This document shows, piece by piece, positions 48,799 through 58,240 of a stretch of DNA of 64,000 nucleotides. The notes under the pieces were generated by a model. The model did no database searches. It was not told where the DNA came from and was given only the letters and a program-made list of their open reading frames with translations. Position 1 is the first letter of the stretch. Each line of letters opens with the position of its first letter. A program made the translations under genes and the position numbers. Source of the stretch: Roseomonas sp. E05 (GTDB lineage: Bacteria > Pseudomonadota > Alphaproteobacteria > Acetobacterales > Acetobacteraceae); contig NZ_JASIRT010000027.1 of assembly GCF_030063475.1 (NCBI RefSeq), forward strand, positions 1-64,000, in the 5' to 3' direction.

Positions 48799-50596
48799 AG
48801 CGGAAGATGGTGCCACCGGCGGGATTGGGCTCGGCGCGAATGCGGCCGCCATGCGCCTCGACGATGGTACGGCAGATCGACAGGCCGACCCCCATGCCGC
48901 TGCGCTTGGTGGTCAGGAAGGGGGAGAACAGATGGGCGGCGATTTCCGGCGCCAGGCCGCCGCCGGTATCGGCGACGCTGAACTCCACCCCCTCCGCATG
49001 CGCCTCCGCCGCCACCGTCAGCTCACGCCGCGGCATGTCGTCCATCGCCTCGATGGCGTTGCGGATCAGGTTCAGCAGCACCTGTTGCACCTGCACGCGG
49101 TCCGCCAGGATGCGCGGCAGCCGCGGGTCGAGCCGCAGCCGCACCGCCACCCCACGCTCCTTGACGCCCACCAGCGCCAGCGCGCTCGCCTCCTCCACCA
49201 GCTTGACCGTGCTCTCCGGCTGCTTCTCGGTTTCCCCACGGGTGACGAAGTCGCGCAGGCGGCGGATGATCTGTCCGCTGCGCAAGGTCTGCTCGGCCGC
49301 CAGCGTCACCGCCTCGCGCACCCGCGCCAGGTCCAGCCCGCCCGCGTCGAACAGCCGCTGGCAGGCGCGCAGGTAGTTGGCCGTGGCGGTCAGCGGCTGG
49401 TTCAGCTCGTGCGCCAGCGTCGCCGCCATCTGCCCCATCGCGCTCAGCCGCGAGACCTGCAGCAGCTCGGTCTGCAGTTCCTGCAGCCGGGCCTCCGTCT
49501 CCTGCCGCTCCGTCACATCGCGCACGAAGCCGGTGAACAGGCGCCGGCCGTCGCGGTTGACCTCGCCGACCGACAACTCCATCGGGAAGGTGCTGCCGTC
49601 CTTGCGCTGGCCGACCACAAGCCGGCCGATGCCGATGATCCGCCGTTCGCCGGTGCGCAGGTAGCGGTGCAGATAACCGTCATGCGCCTCGCGGTAGGGC
49701 GAGGGCATCAGCAGGCTGACATTGCGCCCGCAGGCTTCGGCGGCGGTGAAGCCGAACAGGCGCTCGGCGGCGGCGCTGAAGGAGAGGACGGTGCCATGCT
49801 CGTCGATCACGATCATCGCGTCGGGCACGGTGTCCAGGATTGAGCGCAGATGCGCCTCCCGCTCCAGCATGCGGGCCTGCACCAGCCTCGCCTCGGTCAC
49901 GTCCTCCTGCAGGACGACGACGCCCCTGACGCCCTTGCCGCCCCGCTCCGGCGGCCGCGCCACGGCGGCCAGACGCAGCCAGCGCGGCTCGGCGCCGCAC
50001 GGGCAGGGATACTCCACCTCGAAACGCTCCCGCTCTCCCGCGAGAAGCGCACGCAGGCCCTCAGCCACCTTCTGCGCCGAATCGCGGTCGCACGCCTCCC
50101 TCCCGGTGCTGACCTCGGCGTAGTTCTCGCCGGGGACGGCACTGGCGCCGGGAAATCGGAGAGCCCCGCCCAGGCTGCGCCAGGCCGCGTTCACCACCTG
50201 CACCGTGCCGTCGGAGCCGAGCAGCATGGCGGCCATCGGCAGGGCTTCGAGGAGGTCAGCCTCCTGGTCAGCCGCGTGCTGCGGCGGGACGGCCGGGCGA
50301 TGGGCGTCCTCCAGCAGGGCGATCGTCAGCATCTCCCCGCCCGGCATAAGGAGGGCCTGCCAGCGCCGGGCGCCCCCCCGCGCCGTCAGGGAACCCTGGC
50401 GGAGCTCGCCGGTCCGCAGCGCATCCGCCACGGCGTCCTGCAGCCCGTGGAGCCCTGCGCGCGCGAGGAAGGCCGCGAAAGGCTGCCCGATATCCTCCGC
50501 GCCGAGGCCGAGGATCGCCGCCGCCTCCGGCGTGAAGCCCTGGACCGCCTGCTGGCAATCAAGAAGAAGGGTCGGGACGGCTCCACGGGCAGGCAT
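48755..50596 (-). CDS. fixL: FixL: haem-PAS oxygen-sensing histidine kinase, soluble form
   Basis: The 613-residue kinase has no membrane segments. PAS-like domains lie at about 10-95 and 115-235, then a FixL-type haem PAS (about 250-365) with [20 protein letters not shown] and [16 protein letters not shown]305 aligns with the proximal haem ligand and R325 with the distal Arg of rhizobial FixL. HisKA H396 ([10 protein letters not shown]) and an intact ATPase domain ([18 protein letters not shown]) follow. The start is uncertain: ATG 50596 is used; the frame runs to 50785 with poor-quality residues. It is convergent with the receiver gene. Confidence 0.9.
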   Translation of the reverse strand: MPARGAVPTLLLDCQQAVQGFTPEAAAILGLGAEDIGQPFAAFLARAGLHGLQDAVADALRTGELRQGSLTARGGARRWQALLMPGGEMLTIALLEDAHRPAVPPQHAADQEADLLEALPMAAMLLGSDGTVQVVNAAWRSLGGALRFPGASAVPGENYAEVSTGREACDRDSAQKVAEGLRALLAGERERFEVEYPCPCGAEPRWLRLAAVARPPERGGKGVRGVVVLQEDVTEARLVQARMLEREAHLRSILDTVPDAMIVIDEHGTVLSFSAAAERLFGFTAAEACGRNVSLLMPSPYREAHDGYLHRYLRTGERRIIGIGRLVVGQRKDGSTFPMELSVGEVNRDGRRLFTGFVRDVTERQETEARLQELQTELLQVSRLSAMGQMAATLAHELNQPLTATANYLRACQRLFDAGGLDLARVREAVTLAAEQTLRSGQIIRRLRDFVTRGETEKQPESTVKLVEEASALALVGVKERGVAVRLRLDPRLPRILADRVQVQQVLLNLIRNAIEAMDDMPRRELTVAAEAHAEGVEFSVADTGGGLAPEIAAHLFSPFLTTKRSGMGVGLSICRTIVEAHGGRIRAEPNPAGGTIFRFTIPVAPEDDAEPR

Positions 50597-50836
50597 GTGC
50601 GGTTGTTTGCGTCCTCTGGTGGAATTTGGCCCGGCTCGCGCGCTCGCGGCCTTCCCGGCGCTCCGTTTTCCGGCGTGGCGGTCATGCCACACCGCCCGCG
50701 CGCATGCATCCAGGCGCTGCGCACCGGTGCACGGCATCAGATGCATGGCAGCACCAGTACTATGATCGTAGCAGAGCCGGCGCATGGTGGAAGGCCAGAT
50801 ACGACCCTGATGGTGCCGCGCGGACCCGTCGGCTGC

Positions 50837-51169
50837 CTATTCCCCGCGAAGGCTGAGGATGAAAGCCGCCACGGCGTCGCGTTCGGCGCGGCTGAGCTGA
50901 AAGTCCGGCATCGCGCCATGCGGGCCGCTCAGGAAGGCGTGCAGCGAGGCGGCGTCGGTCGAGGGCCGGGCAGCGATGCTGCGGAAGGATGGCGCGGCGT
51001 CGGCGGCCGATCGCGGCGGCCTTTCCCCGGTGATGTGGCAGTTGCTGCACCAGGTGGCGGCGATGCGCCGCCCTTCCTCCGCATCTCCTTCCCGCATCTG
51101 CGCGACTGCCGGCAGGAGCGCCGACACGCCCAGGGCGAGCACCACAAGCGCGGCAAGCCTTCGAAGCAT
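50837..51169 (-). CDS. Small periplasmic cytochrome c
   Basis: The 110-residue protein has a signal peptide (MLRRLAALVVLALGVSALLPAVA) and a single haem-c site CSNCH. The probable axial Met lies in HGAMPDFQLS, and the last helix is ERDAVAAFILSLRG, as in class I cytochromes. The start has GGAGGGAG 9 nt upstream. It probably shuttles electrons in the periplasm. An FNR/FixK-type site lies in the divergent promoter region, consistent with microaerobic use. Confidence 0.9.
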   Translation of the reverse strand: MLRRLAALVVLALGVSALLPAVAQMREGDAEEGRRIAATWCSNCHITGERPPRSAADAAPSFRSIAARPSTDAASLHAFLSGPHGAMPDFQLSRAERDAVAAFILSLRGE

Positions 51170-51252
51170 TGTCCGTTCTCCCTCCGGGGCCGCGGCCCGC
51201 GTGGCGCGGCCGGCCATGGTGCTGATCATGCGGCCGCGGTGTCGTGCGCCCG

Positions 51253-51266
51253 TTGATCTGCGTCAT
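51253..51266. promoter_or_regulatory. FNR/FixK-type box between cytochrome c and host-attachment genes
   Basis: TTGAT-CTGC-GTCAT: left half is a perfect TTGAT, right half keeps TCA. It lies about 85 nt upstream of the cytochrome gene and about 77 nt upstream of the divergent gene, so it could serve either. Confidence 0.5.
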
Positions 51267-51342
51267 GGTTTCCTCGCCTCAAATCCGTCTAGCTCTCCGC
51301 ACCCGCCTTGAAGGCGCAGAGATAGAGAAGGGAAGCAGGACG

Positions 51343-51792
51343 ATGCAGGGTCATCCGGTGTGGGTTCTCGTGGCGGATGCGGGGCGGGCGCGCATCCTGG
51401 AGCGGGCGGCCCTGAACGCGGCCTGGCAGGAGCGGACCGAGCAGGAGTGCAGGAATGCGGTTCCGCCCTCCCGGGAACTCACCTCCGACCGGCCGGGCCG
51501 CGTGGTCGAGAGCGTCGGCGGGGCGCGCCACGCCGTTGAGCCACGGCATGATCCGCACGACGCGGCCGAAGCCGATTTCGCCCGCGAGCTGGCCAAGAAG
51601 CTGGAGGCCGATGCGGCGCAGGGCCGCTACGCGCGCCTCATGCTGGTCGCGCCGCCGCGCTTCCTGGGGCAGCTGACGAGGAATCTCGGCGATGCCGCCC
51701 GCCACCGCCTGCGTGGCACGCTGGACAAGGATCTCGTCCGCGCCCCGCTGCCCGACATCGTGGCGCATCTGCCCGAACACCGGCCGGCCTGA
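51343..51792 (+). CDS. Host-attachment family protein
   Basis: The 149-residue protein begins QGHPVWVLVADAGRARILE, the hallmark of the family annotated as required for attachment to host cells (Pfam Host_attach). Further family features are HDAAEADFARELAKKLE and RLMLVAPPRFLGQLT with a C-terminal PLPDIVAHL. The fold is thought to be nuclease/release-factor-like (eRF1 domain 2-like), but the real role is not established. GCAGGA lies a few nt before the ATG. It sits within the oxygen-response island, divergent from cytochrome c. Confidence 0.85.
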   Translation: MQGHPVWVLVADAGRARILERAALNAAWQERTEQECRNAVPPSRELTSDRPGRVVESVGGARHAVEPRHDPHDAAEADFARELAKKLEADAAQGRYARLMLVAPPRFLGQLTRNLGDAARHRLRGTLDKDLVRAPLPDIVAHLPEHRPA

Positions 51793-51916
51793 GGGGGCGC
51801 GCAGCGCCGGTCCGCCCCGCCGCCGCGCCCCGCACCCGTGCAACAACTGCGCGTCCTGTCCCGAGGCGAAAGCCAAAAACTATCGCTTCAAGAAACGACG
51901 GATACCAGGGGATACA

Positions 51917-52156
51917 ATGCGCGAGTACCTGAGCAGGGTGATCGACAGGAACGCCATGATCGCAATCTACATGCGCCTTCTCGGCAATACCCTCCTGCCG
52001 CATGAGGAGGTGGTCACCCTGGCCGACCATGACCGGGCGCAGCTGATCGCGGAGATCGTGGCGGGCAGCGAGGCCTTTGCCTGCGCTGGCGCATCCTCCC
52101 CTGGCGTGCCCTCCCCTGGCACTATGCCAGCCTGCCCTGACTGGCCCGGCGGATGA
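51917..52156 (+). CDS. Small protein of unknown function (79 aa)
   Basis: Not recognised. The first 55 residues form a coherent charged helical region (MREYLSRVIDRNAMIAIYMR, then HEEVVTLADHDRAQLIAEIV); the last 24 are Pro/Gly/Ser-rich and look like spacer. CAGGGG lies 7 nt before the ATG. The upstream 80 nt are AT-rich, suiting a promoter. It lies between the host-attachment gene and ftsH in the same direction. Confidence 0.5.
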   Translation: MREYLSRVIDRNAMIAIYMRLLGNTLLPHEEVVTLADHDRAQLIAEIVAGSEAFACAGASSPGVPSPGTMPACPDWPGG

Positions 52157-52296
52157 CGGATGAAAGCCCTGCCGCGGGGTAGCGCTGTGCCGCCGGCATG
52201 GGCCGGAACATGCGTCCGCGCGCACTCGGCATGGAAAAGGAAAGACACGTCCATGAGGTCCGCAGGCCGCCTGCGCATCCCCCGGGAGGAGGCCCG

Positions 52297-54126
52297 ATGA
52301 ACCCGCAGGCACGCTTCCACATCGGCTATTGGGTGGCCGCCTTCCTCGCGCTGATGCTGGTCCAGTACATGCTGGCCAACAACCAGGAGGTCGCCGCCAT
52401 CCCCTACAGCCAGTTCGAGCAGCTGCTGCACGACGGCAAGGTGGCGGAGATCGGCGTTTCCGACCGCTTCATCCAGGGCAGGCTGAAGACGCCGCTGCCG
52501 GGCGGCGAGACGCGCTTCACCACGGTCCGCGTCGATCCTGCCTTCGCGCAGGACCTGCAGCGCTACGATGTCCGCTACAGCGGGCAGGTCGAGAGTACCT
52601 GGCTGCGCGATCTGCTCTCCTGGATCGTGCCGACCCTGCTGTTCATCGGCATCTGGATGTATGCCCTGCGGCGCATGGGCGGCCAGGGGATCGGCGGGCT
52701 GATGCAGGTCGGCAAGAGCAAGGCGCGGGTCTATGTCGAGCACGACACCGGCGTCACCTTCGCCGATGTCGCCGGCGTGGACGAGGCGAAGGATGAGTTG
52801 CGCGAGATCGTCGAGTTCCTGAAGGCGCCGGAGCGCTATGGCCGGCTCGGCGGACGGATGCCGAAGGGCGTGCTGCTGGTCGGCCCGCCCGGCACCGGCA
52901 AGACATTGCTCGCCAAGGCGGTGGCCGGCGAGGCCAAGGTGCCGTTCTTCTCCATCTCCGGCTCCGAGTTCGTCGAGATGTTTGTCGGCGTCGGTGCCGC
53001 CCGCGTGCGCGACCTCTTCGCCCAGGCGCGCGAGAAGGCGCCGGCCATCATCTTCATCGACGAGCTGGACGCGCTTGGCCGCGCCCGCGGCGTGGGCGGC
53101 TTCGGCGGGCATGATGAGAAGGAGCAGACGCTGAACCAGCTCCTGGCAGAGCTGGACGGCTTCGATACCAGTGGCGGGCTTGTGCTGCTGGCCGCCACCA
53201 ACCGGCCGGAGATCCTCGATCCCGCCCTGCTGCGCGCCGGCCGCTTCGACCGCCAGGTGCTGGTGGACCGGCCGGACCGCAAGGGCCGCATCGACATCCT
53301 GATGGTGCATCTGCGCAAGGTGCAGCTGGCGCCGGAAGTGGACCCGGAGAAGGTGGCGGCACTGACCCCCGGCTTCACCGGTGCCGACCTGGCGAACCTG
53401 GTGAACGAGGCCGCCCTGCTCGCCACCCGGCGCGGCGCCGAGCTGGTGGCGATGCGCGACTTCGACAACGCGGTGGAGCGGATCGTGGCGGGGCTGGAGA
53501 AGCGCAACCGGCTGCTCAACCCGCGCGAGCGGGAGATCGTCGCCTATCACGAGATGGGCCATGCGCTGGTGGCGCTGGCCACCCCGGGCGCCGACCCCGT
53601 GCACAAGGTCTCCATCATCCCGCGCGGCGTCGGCGCGCTCGGCTACACCATCCAGCGCCCGACCGAGGACCGCTTCCTGATGACCGCGCAGGAGCTGGAG
53701 AACAAGATGGCCGTGCTGCTCGGCGGCCGCGCCGCGGAGTGGATCGTCTTCGGCCATCTCTCCACCGGCGCCGCCGACGACCTCGCCAAGGTGACCGACA
53801 TCGCCCGCTCCATGGTCACCCGCTACGGAATGTCCGCCCGGCTCGGTCAGGTGGCCCTGGAGAAGGACAGCCGCAGCTTCCTCGCGCCCGACCCGCTGGC
53901 CGGTGCCATGCAGGAGCGCATGTATTCCAACGAAACCGCCGCAGCCATCGACAGCGAGGTGCGCGGCATCGTGCAGCAGGCCTTCGAGCGCGCCATCGGC
54001 CTGCTGAAGGAGCGGCGTGGCACGCTCGACGAGGCGGCGCACCGCCTGCTGGAGAAGGAGACGCTGGAGGCCGCGGAACTCCAGGCCCTGACGGGTGGGC
54101 GGCTGCGCGACACCGCCGCCGAATAG
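52297..54126 (+). CDS. ftsH: ATP-dependent zinc metalloprotease FtsH
   Basis: Membrane AAA+ protease of 609 residues. Two membrane helices (about 9-26 and 108-124) flank a periplasmic domain. The AAA+ domain has Walker A GPPGTGKT, Walker [11 protein letters not shown] and the [23 protein letters not shown]. The zinc site is HEMGH with the distal Asp in [11 protein letters not shown]. The C-terminal tail is short. Its setting among stress genes, not beside tilS or hflKC, suggests a second, conditional FtsH copy (inference). GGAGGAGG lies 5-12 nt before the ATG at 52297. Confidence 0.96.
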   Translation: MNPQARFHIGYWVAAFLALMLVQYMLANNQEVAAIPYSQFEQLLHDGKVAEIGVSDRFIQGRLKTPLPGGETRFTTVRVDPAFAQDLQRYDVRYSGQVESTWLRDLLSWIVPTLLFIGIWMYALRRMGGQGIGGLMQVGKSKARVYVEHDTGVTFADVAGVDEAKDELREIVEFLKAPERYGRLGGRMPKGVLLVGPPGTGKTLLAKAVAGEAKVPFFSISGSEFVEMFVGVGAARVRDLFAQAREKAPAIIFIDELDALGRARGVGGFGGHDEKEQTLNQLLAELDGFDTSGGLVLLAATNRPEILDPALLRAGRFDRQVLVDRPDRKGRIDILMVHLRKVQLAPEVDPEKVAALTPGFTGADLANLVNEAALLATRRGAELVAMRDFDNAVERIVAGLEKRNRLLNPREREIVAYHEMGHALVALATPGADPVHKVSIIPRGVGALGYTIQRPTEDRFLMTAQELENKMAVLLGGRAAEWIVFGHLSTGAADDLAKVTDIARSMVTRYGMSARLGQVALEKDSRSFLAPDPLAGAMQERMYSNETAAAIDSEVRGIVQQAFERAIGLLKERRGTLDEAAHRLLEKETLEAAELQALTGGRLRDTAAE

Positions 54127-54174
54127 CGGCGGCGTGCGATGCGGCCGCTCCACCGGCGCCCCTCTTGCCGTGGT

Positions 54175-54714
54175 TCAGGCGGCCGCCGCGATGGGCAGGC
54201 GGCGGTTCCAGGGCATCAGCCGCAGCACGCGGGCCAGCCCGCAGCTGCCGGTGATTCCGGCGAAGACCAGCCCCGCGCCGACGAAGGCGGAAAGCAGATA
54301 GAACCAGGGCCAGACCAGCGCGCCCAGCATCACTCCGAGCAGCACCATGGAGCCCGCCGCGATCTGCACCTGGCGCATCAGCTCCAGCGGCTGGCGTCGG
54401 TCCTCCGCGACCGGCAAGCCGGCCCGCTTCCAGGCGTCCAGGCCACCCTCCAGGACATAGGCCTCGCAGGAGGATACCCTGTCGGCCAGGCGCGCGGCAT
54501 TGGCCTGCGTGCGGGCGCCGCTGCGGCAGTGGAACACCACCGGGCGGCCCTGCTGCACGGCAAGCTCCACCTCCTCCAGCCGCGAGAGCGGCAGGTTGCG
54601 GGCGCCAGGGATGCGCTCGCGCGCATGCTCGTCCGGCTCCCGCACATCGACCAGGGCGGCACCCTCCTCGCGCAGCAGGCGCGCCGCTTCCGCGGGGGTG
54701 ATCGTCTTCAGCAT
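54175..54714 (-). CDS. Rhodanese-like sulfurtransferase with membrane tail
   Basis: The 179-residue protein has an N-terminal rhodanese domain (1-about 105) with active-site Cys63 in VVFHCRSGART, and a DUF2892-type C-terminal part with two membrane helices (about 118-160; GSMVLLGVMLGALVWPWFYLL). This is the architecture of YgaP-like inner-membrane rhodaneses. It is divergent from a persulfide-dioxygenase-like gene, so both probably act in sulfide/persulfide detoxification. The start MLKTITP at 54714 has GAGG 3-4 nt upstream. Confidence 0.88.
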   Translation of the reverse strand: MLKTITPAEAARLLREEGAALVDVREPDEHARERIPGARNLPLSRLEEVELAVQQGRPVVFHCRSGARTQANAARLADRVSSCEAYVLEGGLDAWKRAGLPVAEDRRQPLELMRQVQIAAGSMVLLGVMLGALVWPWFYLLSAFVGAGLVFAGITGSCGLARVLRLMPWNRRLPIAAAA

Positions 54715-54876
54715 CGTCCTCATTCCCTTCAGAGGTTCGTTTCCTGGCTCCCGGCCGACGAGGTGCCGTGGAGAAGGCGGGCAAGGCATCCATGCCGCCG
54801 TTGCCGCCCTTTTCTCCATCGTTGCTGCAAGCGCAGGAGAAGCGCCTGCCTCGCACTGGCGAGCCCGTATATAGCG

Positions 54877-54904
54877 TTGAACTTAATAAGAATGATCTTA
54901 TGTT
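54877..54904 (+). promoter_or_regulatory. Promoter of the MBL-trxC operon
   Basis: TTGAAC (54877-54882), 16 nt, then TATGTT (54899-54904) fits a housekeeping sigma factor. It lies in an AT-rich stretch 37 nt before the GTG start. A palindrome (54886-54901) sits between and over the -10, as expected for a repressed promoter. Confidence 0.55.
54886..54901. promoter_or_regulatory. Palindromic operator in the divergent sulfur-gene promoter
   Basis: ATAAGA-ATGA-TCTTAT is a perfect 6-bp dyad in the AT-rich gap between the rhodanese and MBL genes. ArsR-type sulfide sensors (BigR/SqrR) bind AT-rich dyads in front of such gene pairs. No ArsR gene is in the window, so the regulator is inferred. Confidence 0.55.
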
Positions 54905-54940
54905 GTTTTCAAGCCCCTTTCCGGGGCGAAGGAGGAACCC

Positions 54941-55870
54941 GTGAGCAAGCCCGTCATCCGCGCCTTCTTCGACGAGCCGACCAATACCGTCAGCTATCTG
55001 ATCTGGGACCCGACCACCCGGGAGGGTGCCGTGATCGACCCCGTGCTGGACTGGGACAACCGCTCCGGCGAGGCCGATATCCGCTCGGCCGACGCCATCC
55101 TGGGCGCCGCCGCCGAGGCGGGCGTGACGGTTCGCTGGGTGCTGGAGACCCATGCCCATGCCGACCACCTGACCGCCGCGCCCTACATCAAGGCGCGCAC
55201 CGGCGCGCCGATCGGCATCGGCGAGCATATCAAGGACGTGCAGCGCATCTTCCGCCCGGTCTTTCATGCCGAGGACCTGCGCCCCGGGGGCGGCGACTTC
55301 GACCGGCTGTTCCGTGACGGCGAGCGCTTCCCGCTCGGGCGGCTCACCGTCGAGGTGCTGCATGTGCCCGGCCACACGCCCGCCGATGTCGCCTATCGCG
55401 TGCTCGCCGCCGATGCGGCGCCGGATGAGGCCTCGGACGTCTTCGTCGGCGATACGCTGTTCATGCACGACTACGGCACCGCACGCGCCGACTTCCCCGG
55501 CGGCGATGCGCGCGCGCTCTACCGCTCCATCCAGCGCCTGCTCGCCTTGCCGCCGCAGACGCGCCTCTGGATGTGCCACGACTACAAGGCACCCGGCCGC
55601 GACCACTATGCCTGGCAGAGCAGCGTGGCCGAGCAACGCGCGCACAACCCGCATGTGAAGGATGGCTCCACCGAGGAGGACTTCGTGCGCTTCCGTACCG
55701 AGCGCGACAGCAAGCTGGCGGCCCCTGCCCTGCTGCTGCCCTCCATCCAGGTGAATATCCGCGCCGGCCGGTTCCCGGAGGCGGAGAGCAATGGCGTGCG
55801 CTACCTCGTGATCCCGGTCACGGCGAGGAACGGCGCGGTGAACCTGCCGGAAGCAAAGGCGGCATCATGA
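54941..55870 (+). CDS. blh: MBL-fold hydrolase, persulfide dioxygenase-like (Blh/ETHE1 type)
   Basis: The 309-residue metallo-beta-lactamase-fold protein has metal motif ETHAHADHLTAAPYI, further ligands in LHVPGHTPADVAY and FVGDTLFMHDYG, and CHDYKAPGRDHYAWQ. The long C-terminal part ends QVNIRAGRFPEAESNGVRYL. It fits the BigR-controlled Blh group that oxidises glutathione persulfide to sulfite. The GTG start at 54941 has GGAGG 6 nt upstream. The stop overlaps trxC (ATGA). It is divergent from a rhodanese. Confidence 0.9.
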   Translation: MSKPVIRAFFDEPTNTVSYLIWDPTTREGAVIDPVLDWDNRSGEADIRSADAILGAAAEAGVTVRWVLETHAHADHLTAAPYIKARTGAPIGIGEHIKDVQRIFRPVFHAEDLRPGGGDFDRLFRDGERFPLGRLTVEVLHVPGHTPADVAYRVLAADAAPDEASDVFVGDTLFMHDYGTARADFPGGDARALYRSIQRLLALPPQTRLWMCHDYKAPGRDHYAWQSSVAEQRAHNPHVKDGSTEEDFVRFRTERDSKLAAPALLLPSIQVNIRAGRFPEAESNGVRYLVIPVTARNGAVNLPEAKAAS

Positions 55871-56307
55871 GCGGCCATGTCCAGGTCGTCTGCCCGCATT
55901 GCGACGCCACCAACCGCCTGCCCGCCGCACGCCTGAGCGACGGGCCGCGCTGCGGGCAGTGCCATGCGCAGATCTTCACGGCGCAGCCGGCCGCCCTGTC
56001 GGAGGAACGGTTCCGCCGCCATCTCCGCAACAGCGAGATTCCCTTGCTGGTGGATTTCTGGGCTTCCTGGTGCGGCCCCTGCCGCGCCATGGCGCCGCAG
56101 TTCGCTGCGGCCGCGCCGGCCCTGGAGCCGCGGATGCGCCTGCTCAAGGTCTCGACGGAAGAGGCGCCGCGCCTCGCCGCCGAGCTTGGGATCAGCAGCA
56201 TCCCGACCCTCGCCCTCTTCGCCCGCGGCCGCGAGGTGGCACGCGTGAGCGGCGCCATGCCGGCGCGTCAGATCGTGGACTGGGCGCAGGCGCAGGCGGC
56301 GGCCTGA
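55867..56307 (+). CDS. trxC: Thioredoxin 2 (TrxC) with zinc-binding N-terminus
   Basis: The 146-residue protein has an N-terminal zinc finger with two CxxC pairs (C9/C12 in VVCPHCDATNRLP, C29/C32 in RCGQCHAQIF) and a thioredoxin domain with active site WCGPC (C69, C72) and cis-Pro in ISSIPTLALF. It reduces disulfides and possibly persulfides made by the upstream enzyme. The ATG overlaps the MBL stop, so translation is coupled. A GC hairpin ends the operon. Confidence 0.95.
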   Translation: MSGHVQVVCPHCDATNRLPAARLSDGPRCGQCHAQIFTAQPAALSEERFRRHLRNSEIPLLVDFWASWCGPCRAMAPQFAAAAPALEPRMRLLKVSTEEAPRLAAELGISSIPTLALFARGREVARVSGAMPARQIVDWAQAQAAA

Positions 56308-56313
56308 AGGTGT

Positions 56314-56337
56314 CCCGCCCCCGGCGCGCGGGGCGGG
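56314..56337 (+). terminator. Terminator hairpin after trxC
   Basis: CCCGCCCC (56314-56321) pairs with GGGGCGGG (56330-56337) around an 8-nt loop, 7 nt after the trxC stop and before the convergent orphan gene. Confidence 0.6.
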
Positions 56338-56355
56338 GTCCACCATCAATGCGCG

Positions 56356-56949
56356 TCAGTGCGGCGCGGCGCCGTCCCCGGCCGGAGCGGGGGCGAAGCC
56401 GCGTGCCTCCATCCCTTGGGGCGGCACCGGCGCGCCGAGACCGTCCCCCCGCCCGGGAGCCACGCCCGGCCCCTGCCCGGCGACCAGCTGCTGCCAGAAC
56501 TGCCGGATGGCCTGATGGGTCTCCTCGGCCACGAAGCAGTTGGCGCGCTCATCGAGGCCGAACAGCGTCGCATGGGGATCGCCGGAGACCTGGCGCAGCG
56601 CGCGATTGATCATCTCCAGGCAGTTCAGCACCTGCTCCGGCGTGCCAAGCTGGGTGTGGCTCTGGATGTCCAGCAGGCCGAAGGCGTGCATCCCGTTCGG
56701 CAGCCGCCGGCCGGTGTCGCGCCCCAGCTCCAGGAAGACATTGACCACCGGCAGCAGGCCCTGGATCAACGAGAAGATCGCTTCCACCTCCCGGACCCCG
56801 CAGCCAACAAGATGCGGCGGCTCGGGATGCGGGGCGGGCTCGGCCATGCCGGCCAGGCCGAGGGAGGCGGCGACCTCCTGCTCCAGCCAGCGGCGCACCT
56901 GCGGCGGCGCGGCGCGGATCTGCTCCGGGCTCAGGGTGATTCCGACCAT
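56356..56949 (-). CDS. Protein of unknown function (197 aa)
   Basis: Not recognised. It starts MVGITLSPEQIRAAPPQVRR and contains an amphipathic helical core (VREVEAIFSLIQGLLPVVNV; LNCLEMINRALRQVSG) and a Pro/Gly/Ala-rich C-terminal tail (about 160-197). There are no membrane segments or signal peptide. The regular helices give a phasin-like or regulatory impression, which is only an impression. It is divergent from the alcohol dehydrogenase, and the FNR/FixK-type box at 57062-57075 lies between them. Confidence 0.65.
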   Translation of the reverse strand: MVGITLSPEQIRAAPPQVRRWLEQEVAASLGLAGMAEPAPHPEPPHLVGCGVREVEAIFSLIQGLLPVVNVFLELGRDTGRRLPNGMHAFGLLDIQSHTQLGTPEQVLNCLEMINRALRQVSGDPHATLFGLDERANCFVAEETHQAIRQFWQQLVAGQGPGVAPGRGDGLGAPVPPQGMEARGFAPAPAGDGAAPH

Positions 56950-57061
56950 CCATCCAGCTCCTTTCCGGCCCGTGTCCGGGCTGTTGCGCCCCACCGCCGG
57001 CGGTATCCCCGGGCGGCGCGGCGGCCATAGGTGAGGGTGGCGTGAACCACGCCGGCCCGCC

Positions 57062-57075
57062 CTGATCCGGATCAG
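57062..57075. promoter_or_regulatory. FNR/FixK-type box upstream of alcohol dehydrogenase
   Basis: CTGAT-CCGG-ATCAG, a fully symmetric 14-bp site with the TGAT-N4-ATCA core. It lies 57 nt before the alcohol dehydrogenase ATG and about 112 nt before the divergent orphan gene. Confidence 0.6.
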
Positions 57076-57131
57076 CGCGCCGTCCTCCTGCCTCGGCCAT
57101 GCTGCGCCGCCCGCCCAGGAGGAGATGCCCG

Positions 57132-58115
57132 ATGCGCGCCTGTGTCCTCGACCGGCCCAGGATGCCGCTGCGATGCGCCGCCGTGCCGGACCCGCGCCCT
57201 GGGCCTGGGCAGCTTCTGCTGCGCGTCGCCGCCTGCGCCGTCTGCCGGACCGACCTGCATGTGGTGGATGGCGAGCTGCCGGAGCCCAAGCCCCAGGTCA
57301 TCCCTGGCCACGAGATCGTCGGGCGTGTGGTGGAAGCCGGACCGGGAGCCTCGCGCTTCCGGACCGGGGAGCGCGTCGGCGTTCCCTGGCTCGGCTTCGC
57401 CTGCGGGGAATGCCGCTTCTGCCGCGCGGGGCGCGAGAACCTCTGCCAGCAGGCACGCTTCACCGGCTACCAGATTGACGGCGGCTATGCCGAGCTGACC
57501 GTGGCGGATGAGCGCTTCTGCTTCGCCCTGCCCGAATCCTACAGCGACGCCGAGGCCGCGCCGCTGCTCTGCGCCGGCCTGATCGGCCATCGGGCACTGC
57601 GCATGGCGGGGGATGCGCGCCGGATTGGCCTCTACGGCTTTGGCGCCGCGGCGCATATCGTCGCGCAGGTGGCCCGCCATGAGGGCCGTGAGATCTTCGC
57701 CTTTACCCGCCCTGGCGACACGGCGGCGGAAGCCTTCGCCCGGCAGCAGGGTGCCATCTGGGCTGGCCCCTCCGATGCGCCGGGGCCGGTGCCGCTGGAT
57801 GCGGCCATCCTGTTCGCCCCGGTGGGCGCGCTGCTGCCGGCTGCGCTACGCGCCGTGGATCGCGGCGGTACGGTGGTCTGCGCCGGCATCCACATGAGCG
57901 AGATTCCGGCCTTTCCCTACGAGCTCCTCTGGCACGAGCGCTGCGTGCGCTCGGTGGCCAACCTGACACGGCGCGACGGGGAGGAGTTCCTGGCGCTGGC
58001 GCCGCGCGTGCCGGTGCGCAGCACGGTCGAGACGTTGCCGCTCGGCCGCGCCAATGAGGCGCTCGCCCGCCTCCGGGCAGGCGCGGTGGCGGGGGCGCTG
58101 GTGCTGGTTCCCTGA
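57132..58115 (+). CDS. Zinc-dependent alcohol dehydrogenase (MDR family)
   Basis: The 327-residue medium-chain dehydrogenase has catalytic zinc ligands in CAVCRTDLHVVDG and PGHEIVG. The structural zinc lobe has four Cys (CGECRFCRAGRENLC). The Rossmann motif is altered to GLYGFGAAAHIVAQ. The AdhA-like group reduces or oxidises primary alcohols and aldehydes with NAD. AGGAGGAG lies a few nt before the ATG at 57132. A strong FNR/FixK-type dyad 57 nt upstream suggests induction at low oxygen, fitting a fermentative redox valve. Confidence 0.92.
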   Translation: MRACVLDRPRMPLRCAAVPDPRPGPGQLLLRVAACAVCRTDLHVVDGELPEPKPQVIPGHEIVGRVVEAGPGASRFRTGERVGVPWLGFACGECRFCRAGRENLCQQARFTGYQIDGGYAELTVADERFCFALPESYSDAEAAPLLCAGLIGHRALRMAGDARRIGLYGFGAAAHIVAQVARHEGREIFAFTRPGDTAAEAFARQQGAIWAGPSDAPGPVPLDAAILFAPVGALLPAALRAVDRGGTVVCAGIHMSEIPAFPYELLWHERCVRSVANLTRRDGEEFLALAPRVPVRSTVETLPLGRANEALARLRAGAVAGALVLVP

Positions 58116-58240
58116 GGCAATGCTCCCCGGCGGCCTGCTGCATGCGCCGCCAGCGGCGCCGGTCTCACCCTGTCAGCGTCCGGGCGCAACGCGCCTCGCC
58201 GGTGGCGGCATCACGCACGGGAGCAGCGGCGCCGCATGGA

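Noticed and set aside
57920-57940. TGGCAC sequence suggesting a sigma-54 promoter
   Set aside because: It lies inside the alcohol dehydrogenase coding region and the -12 half does not match.
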